Source: Stichopus chloronotus (lineage: Eukaryota; Echinodermata; Holothuroidea; Aspidochirotida; Stichopodidae). Taken from it: a stretch of DNA of 64,000 bases. A model generated the notes under the pieces. The model was not told where the DNA came from. It was given only the letters and a program-made list of their open reading frames with translations, and did no database searches. The stretch is from NCBI GenBank assembly GCA_021234535.1, contig CM037843.1, positions 6,900,820-6,964,819 of the forward strand. The letters are read 5' to 3'. This document shows, piece by piece, positions 20,828 to 34,055 of this stretch. Each line of letters starts with the position of its first letter. Positions within the stretch are counted from its first letter, which is position 1. A program made the position numbers and the translations under genes.

Positions 20828-23800
20828 GTAAGTTTTTGTACTTGGGTCAGATCGGGTTAACATTGTTTACAGCACTTTGCAATATATACCGGGTACCCAC
20901 CGATGTATGCAAGACCCCGTTCTGGGATTGGGACCTGAATCCACTGTACACTGTGACAAAAAAAGAGTATTTTATGTTACTTTTTCTAAGTAAAAATGCT
21001 TCATCATCATGCCCCAGTCAAGATACTGTCCATGGTGTCGTGGATTCAAAATGTAGTGGATTCACTAAGGCATCACAGCCTAATGGAAGTCACATTTTGG
21101 GGTATTGCAGTTGCCTGGGCCAACTATGAATCTCATGTACCTCGGTTGGAATTTTGGAACCTGTGCAAACACCAGTTTACGGAATAACTTAGGCAAGGTG
21201 TCAAGTTCATTGAAGCAAGTAGCGCTTAATTGGGCAGGTATGAAAACTGATGCAAACAAATTGAGTGTATGTATGGTGATATAAAAAATGAATATTCATT
21301 GGTAATTTATCCACACTATGTGGCTCAAACATTCAAAATTGCTACACAAATGAAAAAAAGTGTAGCAATTTTTCGTGGCCTGCAGTATTCATATCTCTTT
21401 GCAATTTCACCCGTACAGGAGTTTTCCAAAGACATCAGAAGTCCCTAAAACTGCTACACAAAATTGAAATACTAAATTTTTCTGTGATATGTTGCTTGTA
21501 ATCGTACTTGTAAAGTTGGTGAAGTACTTAGGTAATAGAGACTAAGAAATTTAAATATTGAGGTATTTGAACTACCTCAGATTGTGAAACAGATCACTGA
21601 TGTTAGCCAGTGGATTGCACTACGGAGCTTTGATACGTATGAATGCTGTTTTTTTTTCAAACTCATAATTGTCTTTAACCTACTGTAAACTTTGGTCATT
21701 AGACACCTTCATTTTCTCAATTTTAACCTATAAAATTTAGACATGGGCCATTAAAAAGGAAAAATATAACAGACTGAATGTTCTGGAGATGAAGAACATT
21801 GAAAATGTCTTTGACAGAAGATAACAAGCAAAACAGAAGGGTGGATAACAGAAAGCATCCTCTCATAAGGTCTGTCTGCCGGAGACGGGTAGGCGGGACA
21901 TATTCTGAGGCATAACACGTTTGAGAATTTACTGCTGTGTGGAAAAATTGAGACTTGAGAGTAAACCAGCCACAGAGGGAGACAATGTTGGACTATCTCA
22001 CTGCTATTAAAGTAGAGAGATGGACAGTACTGTTGCATTAATACTGCATGTCAAGAGTGGCAAACCATGGCTCACCAATGTTCCATTGGAATAGTGCACA
22101 CTGGTGATGACCATAATGTTGACAGTGATGATGATTTTGATGTTGTTTACAGTATTGTCTTGATTTCTCACAGTTTGAAGAGATTATAGTTCTTCAGTGC
22201 TGTCATATGATCTAAACTAGAAGCTGCGTTAAACATGAGAAACGTGAATCATTAATGCTTCATGAAACGTTGATCCAGATGTTGATTAGTGAAGTTTGAA
22301 CAAGCGGTGGCATCGAAAAGATGAATAATTTAAATTCAAACTGTCATTAACTTTCTTATCATCACAGGCGAGAAAAAACTTGGCAAGGTAATTACACCAG
22401 ACCCATGGAAGTCAGGTGCCAGAAATACTACAGGTAAGACTCGCAAAGTATTTTACAAATGTCAGTATATGTGTGTTTATCTAAGCACTTGTACAAGATG
22501 ACCAGAGTGACCATCAGACGTTCAGGAACTGTCGTATCATCCATAACAGGTACAGTAGCTCAAAGGGTGACTAGAATATTTCAAATAGTTTAGAAGTTTG
22601 ACTTTAAGAGAATTTGTATTGAAAGCAAGAGTCAGGGTTTGTACAGGTCCTTGAAAATCTTGAAAGTACTTGACTTTATATGTGTTCTTATCATGGCCTT
22701 GAAAGTGCTTGAATTTTGTTCATGTGCATTTAAGTTCTGCAAAAGTGTTTGAATTTAGTGACATGAAATATTGCTCTGCATTAAAACCCCATTTCCGAAC
22801 ACCTGGACCAAAATGTTGTTGGGATAACAGAAAAATTTAGATAAACAGGATTTCATGCATATCATTAATTTGTTACCCTGGGTGAAGCATGCACTTATAA
22901 ATAAAGTGAAATTAACTGTTATGTTGTCTCTACGTCATTTCTCTGTTTTTCGTATTAAAAAATAAATATTTGTTGAAGATTCAAAGTGTTTGTGTGTTTT
23001 TTTCTTTAGATTGAACTTCCAAGGAGGATAAATTAAATGGGGGCAATGAATGTCTGTCTGCGTTGCGACGCGTTGCGATGCTTTGCTTGTTGTTTGGATG
23101 AAACATAGCCTACACACAGAGGATGAAAAGAACGGCTGATGGGCAGCACTAACGCTAGCACAGGGGATATGCATGAAAAGCCTAGTCTTAGTGAACTTTT
23201 ATAGGCTATTGTCTAAATGACCCTATTGTGATTTTACAAAGACAAGGAAGAAAGAAAACCATGAAGAATTATCCGGGTAATTCTGTATCATTTATTCATC
23301 CTCCAGTTAGGTGGTTTAGGTGGGTAGTAGAGATAAACATTAACAATAGTTGTATTTTACTGAAATAAAATTGGTGCGGATGGAAAAAGGTCACAAAGAG
23401 AGGCAAAATGTCAAATCTAAGCTGAATTTTCACATAGCTTGTGTAGGATGCCAGTTTTGCGAAACGGAGATAAACGGGGTTTAGATAAACAGGGTTTTAC
23501 TGTGCATGTTTACTTAATTATTACCTGCAACAAATTTTTGGACCAGGACCAATTTTGTTCTCTGCCAACCTCAAGTGTGCACAAAAATTTTCTATGATAT
23601 TTTAGAGTGTTTTAAAAGTGGTTTGATGTCCTTGAAAAACAAAAGTTTTACCTTGGAGAGACCTTGAAAAGTGCTTGATTTTTTATCATCAGAGAAGTGT
23701 GCAAACCCTGAAGAACAGCAATAAATTTTGTAATACTGTACAACATTATGGTATGGAACTGCTCAGTAAATGCCTGTCCTGTTTTTCCATCCATATGCCA

Positions 23801-26800
23801 TGGTAGGCGTAGCACAACTTGTCACTGAAACGGACCAGGTTCAAGAATCAGGGTATTTTCTGCATTACCCAATATCAATGATCAGTGACAGTCCACATTT
23901 AAGCCTCACATATTTTCTGCTGACAGTGTCTGTTGAGGCAAATATCCACCCCAGCCTAGATAGGTAATTCTTTTCTGTTTAAACATGAGTATGTGCTACT
24001 AATAAGCAGCACTTCTCGCGCCTAGGAAGATGGAATGAGTTAAAAAAAAGACATAAAGGAAAACAAGGGAGTGATAGCAAATGCAAACTTCTCATTTTCC
24101 CACCACATTACACATTTTTTTCCTACGACAGATGTGACCTGAGTTCTGCTCAAAGCAATGTCAGGAGATAAAACTAACGTACCAGCCAGTAACATTTGGT
24201 TTAAGAGTGCACTCTGAGCTGTACTTTAATGTAATGCAAATGTTGACAGTCACAAAGTAATGCTCTATAAGAGAAAACATAGGACCAAAGAGAAAACATG
24301 GGGTCAATTCATAAAGAAGTGAATCCCACAATAAGTTTTTGTTTCTACTTCCGACTATATGACTCAGTTTCTGTATACTTAACATTGTACGTTTGACGGT
24401 CTGTACAAGTGGTGAAGTCAATCTCAAGGGCATTTTCAAAACTGATCGCTGTTGGCCGAATTAGAATGCCTGTTTCAAACTGCGTGGATGAGCAGTACCT
24501 CCATTTAATACACATTGAATGCCAATGTAATACATGTCTGCCAGCTGTACGGAAAGTTCTGAAGTTCTTGTCATGAAAGGTCAAGATATTAAAGACAGTG
24601 AACCATCTTCCCAAGCTACATTTTGTGTGAGGGGTAAGCAAATCTGTCAGTCGCATGGTTCTGCTCTTTGATTGACAGCAAATTCAAAAGTCACAGAGTA
24701 ACTCATATCACACGGCCAACACAGGGACAGAGTGTTCTAACCACGCTTGCGGCCATTGCATGTTCACCAGGATATGCAATACTTAAAGCTTGGATTGTGT
24801 TTCCACATGGAGGAATTTGAGACACGCTGTTAGAGAGGATATATCAAGTGAGTTGTTAGGAGAATAGGAACTGTCTATAGTGATGCATATCTGGCTTTTA
24901 CAGAGGAATTTATTCCAAGGTTTTTACGTGGAAATCATCTCCCTTGTACACTGAGGAAATAATGTAAGGACGTAAATATGAAACACAGTTTAACGTGTGC
25001 AGAATAAAAATTACAGCATTATCAACATGCCAGTTTTGTCTCAAGCTATCTCAACTGGCATGCCCTGACCAAAGGAACTCTTGCAATATAACCGTCAGGT
25101 TACAAATGTGCTAAATTTACGGTTTGTGTCAGTGGAACCAATCTTTGCAGTTCTAATAGAAATGTCTTATCATCGCACCTCTCTACTGAGGTTCTCCGGT
25201 TTGGTTCAATCACATTGTGAATATGTATTTCTGAGCCACACCGAGGTTGTAAAGCAAGGCAAGCAAGATGCTATGCCAATACATAAGAGGTATATTGCTA
25301 CGTGCAGTCTAATTAAATGAAACCTACATGGATTGGATACACTACACTGTAGTTGGTAGTCGCACTGTCAGGGAAGGCAAAAATTTTAATAATTGCCAAG
25401 GTATATGCAAACTCAGCAATGTAGAATAGTTGAATTTATTGGGAAGGGAGAAGTGGAGGGAGAATTACCCCTCTTTTACTGTTAGAATATTTTATGAAGG
25501 TCACTCAGAATATGTTATATTCTTACAATAGTTCTGCTTCATGTACTCTGCAAAAAATCAGATCTACTCTAGGGTGGCAACTTGGAAGGCAGAGAAAATC
25601 ATGGAAATGTCAGCAGTTTCTACCTTAGTTACCTTGTTACCTCAGGAATGGTGCCATCGAGTATTCATTCTCTTGTAGATTCCTCCCTTACAACATTGAT
25701 AAGGAGGGCTTCAAGCTCCCAAAATGGTTCAAGCATAAAACATTTTTTGTTTCCTCACTGTTTTTATCGCAGAGGGTGGAGGCAGGCGCGTCGGAGAGAA
25801 CAAGCTATTGACTGGGAAGAAGGCAAGATTTAACCCTTACACGAAAGAATTCAAGAAGTGCAGAATTTGCAAACAAACGGTCCACCAGGTCGGGTCTCAC
25901 TACTGTCAAGGATGTGCTTATAAAGTCGGTGAGTAGTTCCGTCGTAAATCACATGCACTTTGTCCACCGTTAGATAATGCCCGCCGCTGTTTTCCCTAAG
26001 GAATTGTCTGTTGGATGTATGAGAAGTTTCGACCATTTAGAGATTTCAGTTTCATGGAACTGTGCACATGTAGGGCACACATTGTTGCTCATACTCAATG
26101 ATCACCAAAATGAATTCCTCTTTTTTCCCTTTATTTTCCCCATGAATGTCATTGGGAAAACCAGACGAGTCTTTTTGCCAAAATAGCGCCATTGTTGCTC
26201 AGCAGAAACATTGATGCCTGCCCTGCCTTTTGATCATCACAACTGAGAATATTGAGTGTGAAAAGTACTTTAAAAAGGCCAATTAAATGTTCCGCTCATG
26301 CATCTCACCTTCAATATACTTCTTTTTGGTTACACTCAGGTTGGCACATCCTGTTGTGCCCAACTCTCCCCCTCCCACATCTCCCCACTCCCAGAGAAAT
26401 ATTGAAACTTACACAGCAAGGAACAAATGTCATGTGGATTAACAAAATGTAATAGAGACACTAACTAGTTAAAGACTAGAAGAGGTAGGCCTACATATAG
26501 ATTCAGAGGAGAGAGAAAGAAGAAAAAAAAAAACCTTTCCAAAAAGGGTTACTTCAGCTGTCCAAAATCTTACAACAGAAAAAGGTATGGAAGAAACACA
26601 TCAGCCATTTCATGTTATTTTCATATTTATTGATCATTGTTTTAAATCTCGTGCCAAATATTCCTATACGACTCAGTCCTATTGTGCGATTTCCATGTAT
26701 TACACTATTCACAACACTGGTGAAGTATTTGATCATTTGCATAAGCAAATGTTTATGGGTGTAAAAGGGACCATTTATAGATATGACACAGTTGTTACAG

Positions 26801-27260
26801 ATATACCAATCTTCCTCCATATCCTTTCTCTTTATCAAAGATGAAATCAGGACTTGAGACAGTTAAATATTACTGTCAAACGAAAGACTAATTACGTGGT
26901 GATCAGTTCAACATCATTACCTAATTTCATTTACTGTCTTAAATCTTGCAATTTGAATGTTGATTAAAGCTGGAATATGAGGCTGAAATTTGTCTGGATG
27001 AAAGCCAATTCAGACTCCAAAGTTAGTGTACTGCCTATTGAAAGCAAGTCTTAGTGGATTCTCAATTGTGTGACAACCGGAATGTGCAAAACAAATATAT
27101 TCCAGGATCGTCCACCATCTGCCATGGTAACCGTGTGATAGGCCTTGTATGCACAAGGAGGTAAACAATATTGCTGTTCCTTTTGAATATAACAGGCATC
27201 TGTGCAATGTGTGGAAAGAAAATTCTGGACACGAAGAAGTACAAACAGACATCAGTGTGA
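20812..27260 (+). CDS. CRIPT: CRIPT, cysteine-rich PDZ-binding protein (complete, four exons)
   Basis: Exons 20812-20827, 22368-22433, 25773-25928 and 27196-27260 join into 100 codons plus TGA; human CRIPT has 101 residues. The protein starts MVCEKCEKKLGKVITPDPWK. It has four Cys pairs (C3/C6, C57/C60, C72/C75, C82/C85), the signature SHYCQGCAYK, and ends KYKQTSV. The last residues are a class I PDZ ligand. In animals CRIPT binds the third PDZ domain of PSD-95-type scaffolds and microtubules, and has been found as a zinc-ribbon-like subunit of the minor spliceosome; which role applies here is not shown by sequence. The start lies in a good Kozak context (gccATGG). All introns are GT-AG. A possible acceptor TTGCAG at 20785-20790 could mean an upstream non-coding exon. 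Confidence 0.97.
20828..22367 (+). other. CRIPT intron 1
   Basis: 1.54 kb, AT-rich. No exon, array or mobile element recognised. Confidence 0.8.
22368..22433 (+). CDS. CRIPT: CRIPT coding exon 2
   Basis: Acceptor ATCATCACAG and donor CAG|GTAAGA. 66 nt, encoding C6 (completed) through ARNTT, with the conserved ITPDPWK block. Confidence 0.95.
22633..23710. mobile_element. hAT-like non-autonomous element, interrupted
   Basis: The ends CAGGGTTTGTACA and TGTGCAAACCCTG are inverted repeats with one mismatch. Next to both ends are CTTGAAA..GTGCTTGA strings. Flanking 8-mers (GCAAGAGT, AAGAACAG) do not match, so a target duplication is not confirmed. Removing the nested insert leaves about 350 bp, a MITE size. 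Confidence 0.55.
22779..23505. mobile_element. nested element with CA(G/T)TAAAACCC termini (pogo/Tc1-like?)
   Basis: The left end CATTAAAACCCCATTTCCG and the complement of the right end, CAGTAAAACCCTGTTTATC, are inverted relatives. TTTAGATAAACAGG occurs near both ends. The class is a guess based on TIR style; no transposase ORF is present. Confidence 0.4.
24650..24902. mobile_element. diverged copy of the piggyBac-like MITE
   Basis: Shares TTTGATTGACAGCAAATTC, CACAGGGA, GGAGGAATTTGAGACA..CTG and GGAACTGTCT with the three intact copies, but the ends and TTAA flanks are eroded. Boundaries are approximate. Confidence 0.6.
25773..25928 (+). CDS. CRIPT: CRIPT coding exon 3
   Basis: Acceptor TTTTTATCGCAG and donor CG|GTGAGT. 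Encodes EGGGRRVGENKLLTGKKARF, the CRIC pair and SHYCQGCAYKV. Confidence 0.96.
25929..27195 (+). other. CRIPT intron 3
   Basis: 1.27 kb, AT-rich. No exon or repeat array recognised. Confidence 0.8.
27196..27260 (+). CDS. CRIPT: CRIPT coding exon 4 (terminal)
   Basis: Acceptor GAATATAACAG. Encodes GICAMCGKKILDTKKYKQTSV in two adjoining parts (GICAMCGKK, ILDTKKYKQTSV), then TGA. A 176-codon antisense open frame over this exon is a shadow. Confidence 0.96.
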
Positions 27261-29250
27261 TGAAGAGCAAGGAGTTGACGACGTCCCAGCTTTGGTGATA
27301 GATTGGTGGAAAAGAATCTTGCAAGGATTCCACGGTCTGAGACTGTATGGAATCACTGTGAATTTCTGTACACTTGTTGTCATAGCAACATTTTGAGCAA
27401 GGCTGCCATAGAGAGAGTGTCAGACAGTAGAACTGACAAAAGGAAACACACTGGTATGACGGAGATACATGAAGACATTGGACGGTACAGGTACATGCAG
27501 ACATCTTGTCACATCTAGAAAATCCAGCCGTCCAGGACATCTTGTAATGAAGTTCTGTAAGTGATGAAGGGTTGCCATAGATTTTCGATTAGGATACCTG
27601 GACTAGATTACTAGTCAAATTGCAATTTGGTCATTAGACCGGATCGTTAACAGAGCATCGAACAGTCATCGAGGTGAAACGTAAAAATGCTTGATTTGGT
27701 GCCTTTTCCGTTAAATCCCTGCAGAGTCACCTCCCTCAAATGAAGTAGCGGAACTCAACAAGATAATGGTCATTTGATGCGAGTTGTAGATATTGCTGAG
27801 ACAGTTCGTTGCCTCGTGATATTTCTTGTTGAATTTCAGCCCAAGCAATGAGTTTCTGTCATTAAGCTTAATAACAGCCTTTGTGTAGACCTGTTAAACA
27901 TATTTTTCTTCTACACAAAGTTCAACGACCATTAAAAAGTGCTTTGTAAGTTAAAACTGTACAATGTTGATTTGAACTTCCAGTACCACAGTAGTGATTT
28001 GGCACATGGTGGTCATATTGTCCTTGTTAATGCATGGTTTGGTGAATGGCTTTTGATGTTTCTGCCCGGGGTGTTTAATGGAGTCAGATAATTCAGTTCA
28101 TGGGGTGAGGGGGTGGGGAGGAGTATGAAGGTATTCTGTAGTATCTAAGAGAGTTTCATTCTTATTGGTGTAAAAATGTTACAGATCATGTGAAACACAC
28201 TGCTGCACATCTTAGTGAAATTGTGCCAACAGAATTCAATGTAACACGTACCTGTCAGCATGATGCTCAGAAAAAAATTAAGCTGCAAGTATCTCAACTG
28301 ACCTGTTCATGCAACAATGACTGAAAATTCCAGGAGTCACTGGCACAAGTTGCATAGTCACTATGAGACACAGAAAGTAAACCCGGTGAAATTCTGGAAA
28401 TCATTTCCTCGATGCACACCTGGCCAAGAAGCAGCTGAATTTTCAAACCCCTACGATCTTAGTTTTGCGCACCATGTGAATGATGTTGTCTTAAATTTCG
28501 TTTGGCCCATGGATATCAGAGCTAAGCCCCATTGGCTGCTTTAATTGTGCTTGTTTTGGCCCCGGCGTGGTGTGTGCGAATGCATGTTGTGGAGATGTTT
28601 TCTTGACTGCCAGCAACATTTTCAGTGGGCAGGTTCCCTCCTCTGTGAAAATAGCAGTGCTGAAGTAGCAGTAGAACATCAATGTTTCACAAAGTGAAAG
28701 TGCACAGGTGGCCTAGCAACCCTGCTAAAGTGCATTACTTATACATCTGTCACCTATAACATTGCAGAGAAGCATAAATAGGGTCACAGGAATGGTTCTG
28801 GCTATGCTGTTGAGATTGGCTAGTTGTAGCTGGGTTTGCCCATTGGTATGAAGGGTACTGGTGGTACAAAATTTGCAGAATGTTAAAAAAGGTACAGGTT
28901 AAAAAGTTGGAGGAGAGATTGCACCGTTTGTCATTTTACCATATTCTATCTGCAAGAGAATACCTTTGGTGGTTGCACCAAACTAACAAAGCACCACAAA
29001 TAGCCCTTATAATCTCTAGCTAGAGCACTGGTCATAGGTGAGAAGTCTTGTGATCAAGCGTATACAAGTGTGTCTTCTCCCACCCTTCTATATTGGTGTC
29101 AAATTTCATTAAGGTTAAGCACACCTGTTGCTATGGGCATTAGGTCATGGACAGAAGTAGCCTGTATTTTCTTCTTTTGCTTTCTCTTCATTATATCTTT
29201 GTGCATAGTTTACTAATTTTTATGAAAATAAAGAGAAAATGAAAGAAGTT
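27261..29250 (+). other. probable CRIPT 3' UTR
   Basis: No coding frame. The first clear AATAAA after the stop is at 29227-29232, which would give a ~2-kb 3' UTR. An ATTAAA variant near 27.93 kb is an earlier candidate. Confidence 0.5.
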
Positions 29251-30694
29251 AAACAGGAATGTACTACTTTTTGTTTCAATTTTATTCATCTTGAAAAGCA
29301 TTCTTATGCATAAAAAATAGATAAACTGCAACGAGCTTCATTGATTGAGTTCTGTGATAATAACTATACAACAAAATGTCAAGATGAGTATGAAACAAAT
29401 TTATAAGGTCACTTATCGAGAGTTTTACTCTGATTTGTGCATTTCAAATTAAATGTACCTTTACTTTGGAAATTTCACCGGCCTTGCTTTACACTTATGA
29501 CACCGAACAAGGCAAACTGAGAAACAATTCAAATGAAAAATGTATGCATTGATGAGCCAAAATGCCACTAAGTATTTACAAATTTGTGTAAGATCCAAGT
29601 ATTAAAATCTTACACACTTTGTGCTTAATGCTACTCATTTGCTGATTGCTTCAAACAATTGTTCTCAAAGTGGTCCCCTCCACCCTGCAAAGGTCATTAT
29701 GAAGTCTCAGTCAGGCACTGCAGAGTACATGGAGAATGGATGGGGGGAGTTTGGCACTAATTTGGGGCATCCCTACTGATTATGACAAATCACTGCAGCT
29801 ATTTAGGGCACATTTAAGGCTCCAGAAGGTCATTCCCTTTTGCACTGGCATTGGAACAGTTCAAGATGGTAAAAGGTGGTGATAGTCTAACCAAGTTCAA
29901 GTACCACCAGTTTAAAGTAATCTCTTAAGATAAGAGACATCCATCCAAGGTTATTTTATTTATGTTTAAGATTCAAGATAAAAACACCTGCAGGTAAAAA
30001 CAAATTCCCAATAAAAACCAAATGCAAATGGTTCCACAAAGTTTCATACTGCTTCACAAGTAGTGTTCTGTGAACATTTACACCTGAATAAATCCGGACA
30101 TCTGCATGAATTTCTGAAACTGTCAGCTTCATTCTGACAAATCAATACAGTTATCCTTTGAGCGTTATTGAAAATCTAGAAGTAGTATGAGCCCTTTGCA
30201 TTAAAGAAAGCACAAGCACTGCAATCTGCTGTTACTTGCCCTTACAGTCAATGGACATGGGCAGGTCATTTCAATAGTGTCAGTGAACAATGACAGGCAA
30301 AGCCTTTCATTAACTCATTTGACTGACATCTCCGATACAACATCCATTATGGGGAATGGAACAGTGACTGACAAACATTTTGGGCACATTGCAACAATGA
30401 ACTTTTGCTAATGATGTACACTCTGCCACACACAATGACCTCACTGTGACCCACCACCAACACCAAGTCAATAGAGGGACCAACGGCTCTGCATGTGACT
30501 CATATATTGGTCAACACTCTTCTGCTCTGGATGTCTCCAGCTTGACTCCTCCTTCCCAAGGGAAGAACTGGGTGAACCACACAAATTGGGGGATACATAT
30601 ACAAAACATTCAAGATGAGAACAAGACCAGTACGTAATTTAGGAAGAGTTGTACATTTGAAGAACCAGATGAAAGAGCAAATTAACACGAAAAT

Positions 30695-30807
30695 GTTAAC
30701 GAAAGTCATAGTTTAATACAAACGTTTTGAAAGATATCACATCTTACCTGAGGAGGAAGATGTGCTATCTTTGAAAACGTTTGTATTAAACTATGACTCT
30801 CGTTGAC
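30695..30807. repeat. 113-bp near-perfect inverted repeat
   Basis: Arms of about 50 bp share TCATAGTTTAATACAAACG and, closer in, GATGTG/CACATC pairs. The centre is CCTGAGGAGG. Only a few mismatches separate the arms, so the transcript of either strand could fold into one long hairpin. Confidence 0.9.
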
Positions 30808-32429
30808 AAGACCAGTTCATGTTGAAAACCCGACAACTTGGGCTTTCCTCCACAGGCAGCAATGTGATTAATATGTATTGTAACTAATACTGTAAACGCA
30901 ATCCCTATTTGTATGACAACTCGCAACCAATGCTTTGGTTTCACTAGGTTCTTAATGTAAAAGTTACTTTTTGAAGCAACCAACCACAAGGAAACGTATC
31001 TCCTATAACGTCACACTGAGTTAGGAAATTCATCTCTATCAGCCATTAAGTAGCCTTGGATATGTATCACTTTTGTAGCTACTAAGCTGGAAAGGCACAT
31101 CACCAATTGGCTGGTGGGGTTCATGTCCTAACGCTGACATGCATTTCCTTGTGGTTAGTTCCATCAAAACGTAACTCCTGCAGAGGCATTGGACGAGGCG
31201 TTGATGATATTCATGAATATTCAAGAATAAGTACCTCAAGTTGACTGACCAATGGGTAAACCATTGTTGTTATTGAATCACTGTTGAACATAGTGGAATT
31301 CCCAACAACAACCCTCAGAAAACAATCAGCCAATTAAGCTGTACAAGATGTCTTCCACACTTTGAACTGACAAGTATCTGTGCCTGTGCTTACATATTGT
31401 TTGTGCATAAATGCACACAGACATGTGAGAAAATCCGAATTTAAGGGTTAGAGACCAAAACAGAGATTTAACAAAAAAAAGGTGAAATCTATGATACCAA
31501 GTAAGAATTCACAAGACTTGCATCATATATTACACAATATCCACAAGCCAAAGTCTCACTTTGTTTCTAATTTCAGCATAAGTATGAAATTTTTAATCAC
31601 ACCAAGAACTGATACACAAAATTGACAAATTTATGAGAACCGTGAGAACTCTAACAAAGAGAGTTGCTATGAAACAATTCAGTCGATACAACATATCTAC
31701 TGATCAAATGTATGTCACTGTGTACTTTGGCTTGGTAATGAATAAAATGTTTTTGTGTAGTATAACATAATTGCTATGAGTAATGTAAACAAAAAAAAAG
31801 GGAAAGTTATTTGCATACATCTATCACCAGACTCAATATAGTTTGTGAATTAGTTACATGAATTTAATCTCCTATTACACAATTCAGTCGATTCATGCTA
31901 CTTATGTACAACAGCGCACTGAAAAATTTACAAAAAAAATGAAAAAGAAATCAAATCATTTAAAGATCACAGTGTCTAAATGAATATGACACTCCCTTCT
32001 TTGTAACAAGAAAAAATGCAAACTGCTGCCAAAAACTGAGAGGTGAAGTCTCATAAATTCTCAGCAATTGCAAAATACACCACAAATGATACCTGCAGTT
32101 TTACATCCATAAAAATTGTCTGCACACAAAATTAAAAAAAAAAACTACTTTTTACAGTGAGCTGAGAAACTTTCTCTGACATTATTTGCCCTGATAAATT
32201 TTCAAACATGATTTTTTTTAAAAAAGGGACAGACATGTTTTTAGGGTGACTGTGTTACCAATCAACCATCTTTCTAAAAAATATCCCGCGCTAGGACAAC
32301 TAGTGATGCCATAAGCACAATTCCTGCCATGATGATCAGAGAAAGTATGTTTTCATTGACTAACCACTGGACAACTATCATGGCCTATGCCATAATGCTA
32401 AGCTTTTGAATGCCTAGCATATTACAGCA

Positions 32430-32930
32430 CATTAATCAGTACAGACTGTCTAACATAGACACACAATACACAAGGCAGACATGTTACATTCAGTACTGAC
32501 ACACTATGATCAATCTAGACATGCTACAAAAAGACAAAGCCAATATACAGGCTATCAGACAACACAGACATGCTATAGCCAATGCAGGCAGGGTATCACA
32601 AATGCACTAATGGTAAAAGTAATGCAGACATACATGCTATAACCGATGCAGAAATGCTATATCTGATACAAACAGGTTACAACCAATGCAGACATCCTGC
32701 AACTGACACAGACATGCCATAATAAATACAGACACAGCCAATGTACTGGCTATCAGAAAGTAGAGACACACTATAGCCAACAGGCAGACTATCACAAATG
32801 CACACATGGTGTAGCTACAGTAAGACAGACATACATGCTGTATAAGATACAGATAAGCTATATCCGATCCAGACAGGTTACAACCAATGCAGACATGCTA
32901 CAACTGATAAGGACATGTAATATCCAAAGT
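32430..32930. repeat. two-level minisatellite (about 25-bp units in ~198-bp blocks)
   Basis: Short units of the type CAATGCAGACATGCTA recur throughout. The larger block starting GCTATCAGA begins at 32551 and repeats at 32749. Confidence 0.75.
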
Positions 32931-33729
32931 TTCCCTTACATGTGCAGCATTAATTGGTACATGGAGGTTGGTAAATTAGTACACCTTCAACAGATGCCAT
33001 AGTGTGCCATTCTCAGTATACATTCTTTTCATCTCTTTTTTAAGTGATTTCTCTATACCCCTTTTCTATCTGTATTTTCTAAATGCCATCAATTTATTTT
33101 ATGCATTCTTTTGTTATTAAAGGTGGGGGGGGGGGAGTCTGCCTGCACAGGAATTTACACTTTTTTAGACCTCCACACCTCTTAAATGTAAGTCATTGAT
33201 TGCACGTTCTATTTCTGTGGAAGTTCCAGTACAATACTCCCTGTGTTGAATGAACCAAGTGCAACTCATGGTAACACATGAGCAAGTAACATGTTGAAAT
33301 CACTACTGCTGTAGGTACGTGTACACATATGAATGGTTACCAAACAATTCTTCGGGACAATTTCCAATGGATGACTCCCACCCAGACAACATCTCCCTGG
33401 ACAATTCCCACCAGGGCAATTCCCAACTCAGACAACTTCCCATGGGACAATTTTCCGGGGAAGGTTGTCTGTGGCGGGGAATCGTCCAGTCACATATGTG
33501 GATCACCGGGGATCTTCATGAAGTTAGGGTAAGAGGTTGCCACACAAAGAACAAGCTTGGATTCTCTGAACTTGCAACTCTCTCTGAATCAAAGTACATT
33601 TCAGTGAGTGTGTATTTCTTCTTTTAAGAACATTAGCTGCAATTTTGTCTTAACAGCTTTTCAGATGTGTACCTAGTTCTAGCAGGGCTCTTGGTTAGTC
33701 CTTTCGTTGAAAACATTGCAAATTAAAAA

Positions 33730-34055
33730 TGATTGTATGGTTGATGGACAATATGACCCGAATGGCATGTGATTGTAAACAATTGCATGGTACGACAGGG
33801 AGACATGAATAGCATGTGACTGTAAACGATTTCATGGGGTAGGACAGGGCGACCTGAACGGCATGCGATTGTAAACGATTTCATGGGGTAGGACAGGACG
33901 ACCTGAATATCAAGTATGATTACTCATGATTGCATTTGTAGGACAGGACGATCTGAACAGCATGAAATTGTAAATGACTGCAAGGTAGGACAGTATAACC
34001 TGAACAGCAGGTGATTGCTACGTGGTAGCACGGTAGGACAGGGTGACCCTGAGTG
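33730..34055. repeat. ~49-bp minisatellite, about six copies
   Basis: Units contain GTAGGACAGG.CGACCTGAA and CATG.GATTGTAAA. The best-conserved adjacent units start at 33841 and 33890 (period 49). Confidence 0.85.

Larger units (their letters stand above)
22434..25772 (+). other. CRIPT intron 2 with nested transposons
   Basis: 3.3 kb. It contains a CAGGG-ended element (22633-23710) split by a second element (about 22779-23505), and a decayed copy of the piggyBac-like MITE (about 24650-24902). The rest shows nothing recognisable. Confidence 0.75.

Noticed and set aside
27010..27540. 176-codon minus-strand ORF
   Set aside because: Antisense shadow across CRIPT exon 4 and its 3' UTR.
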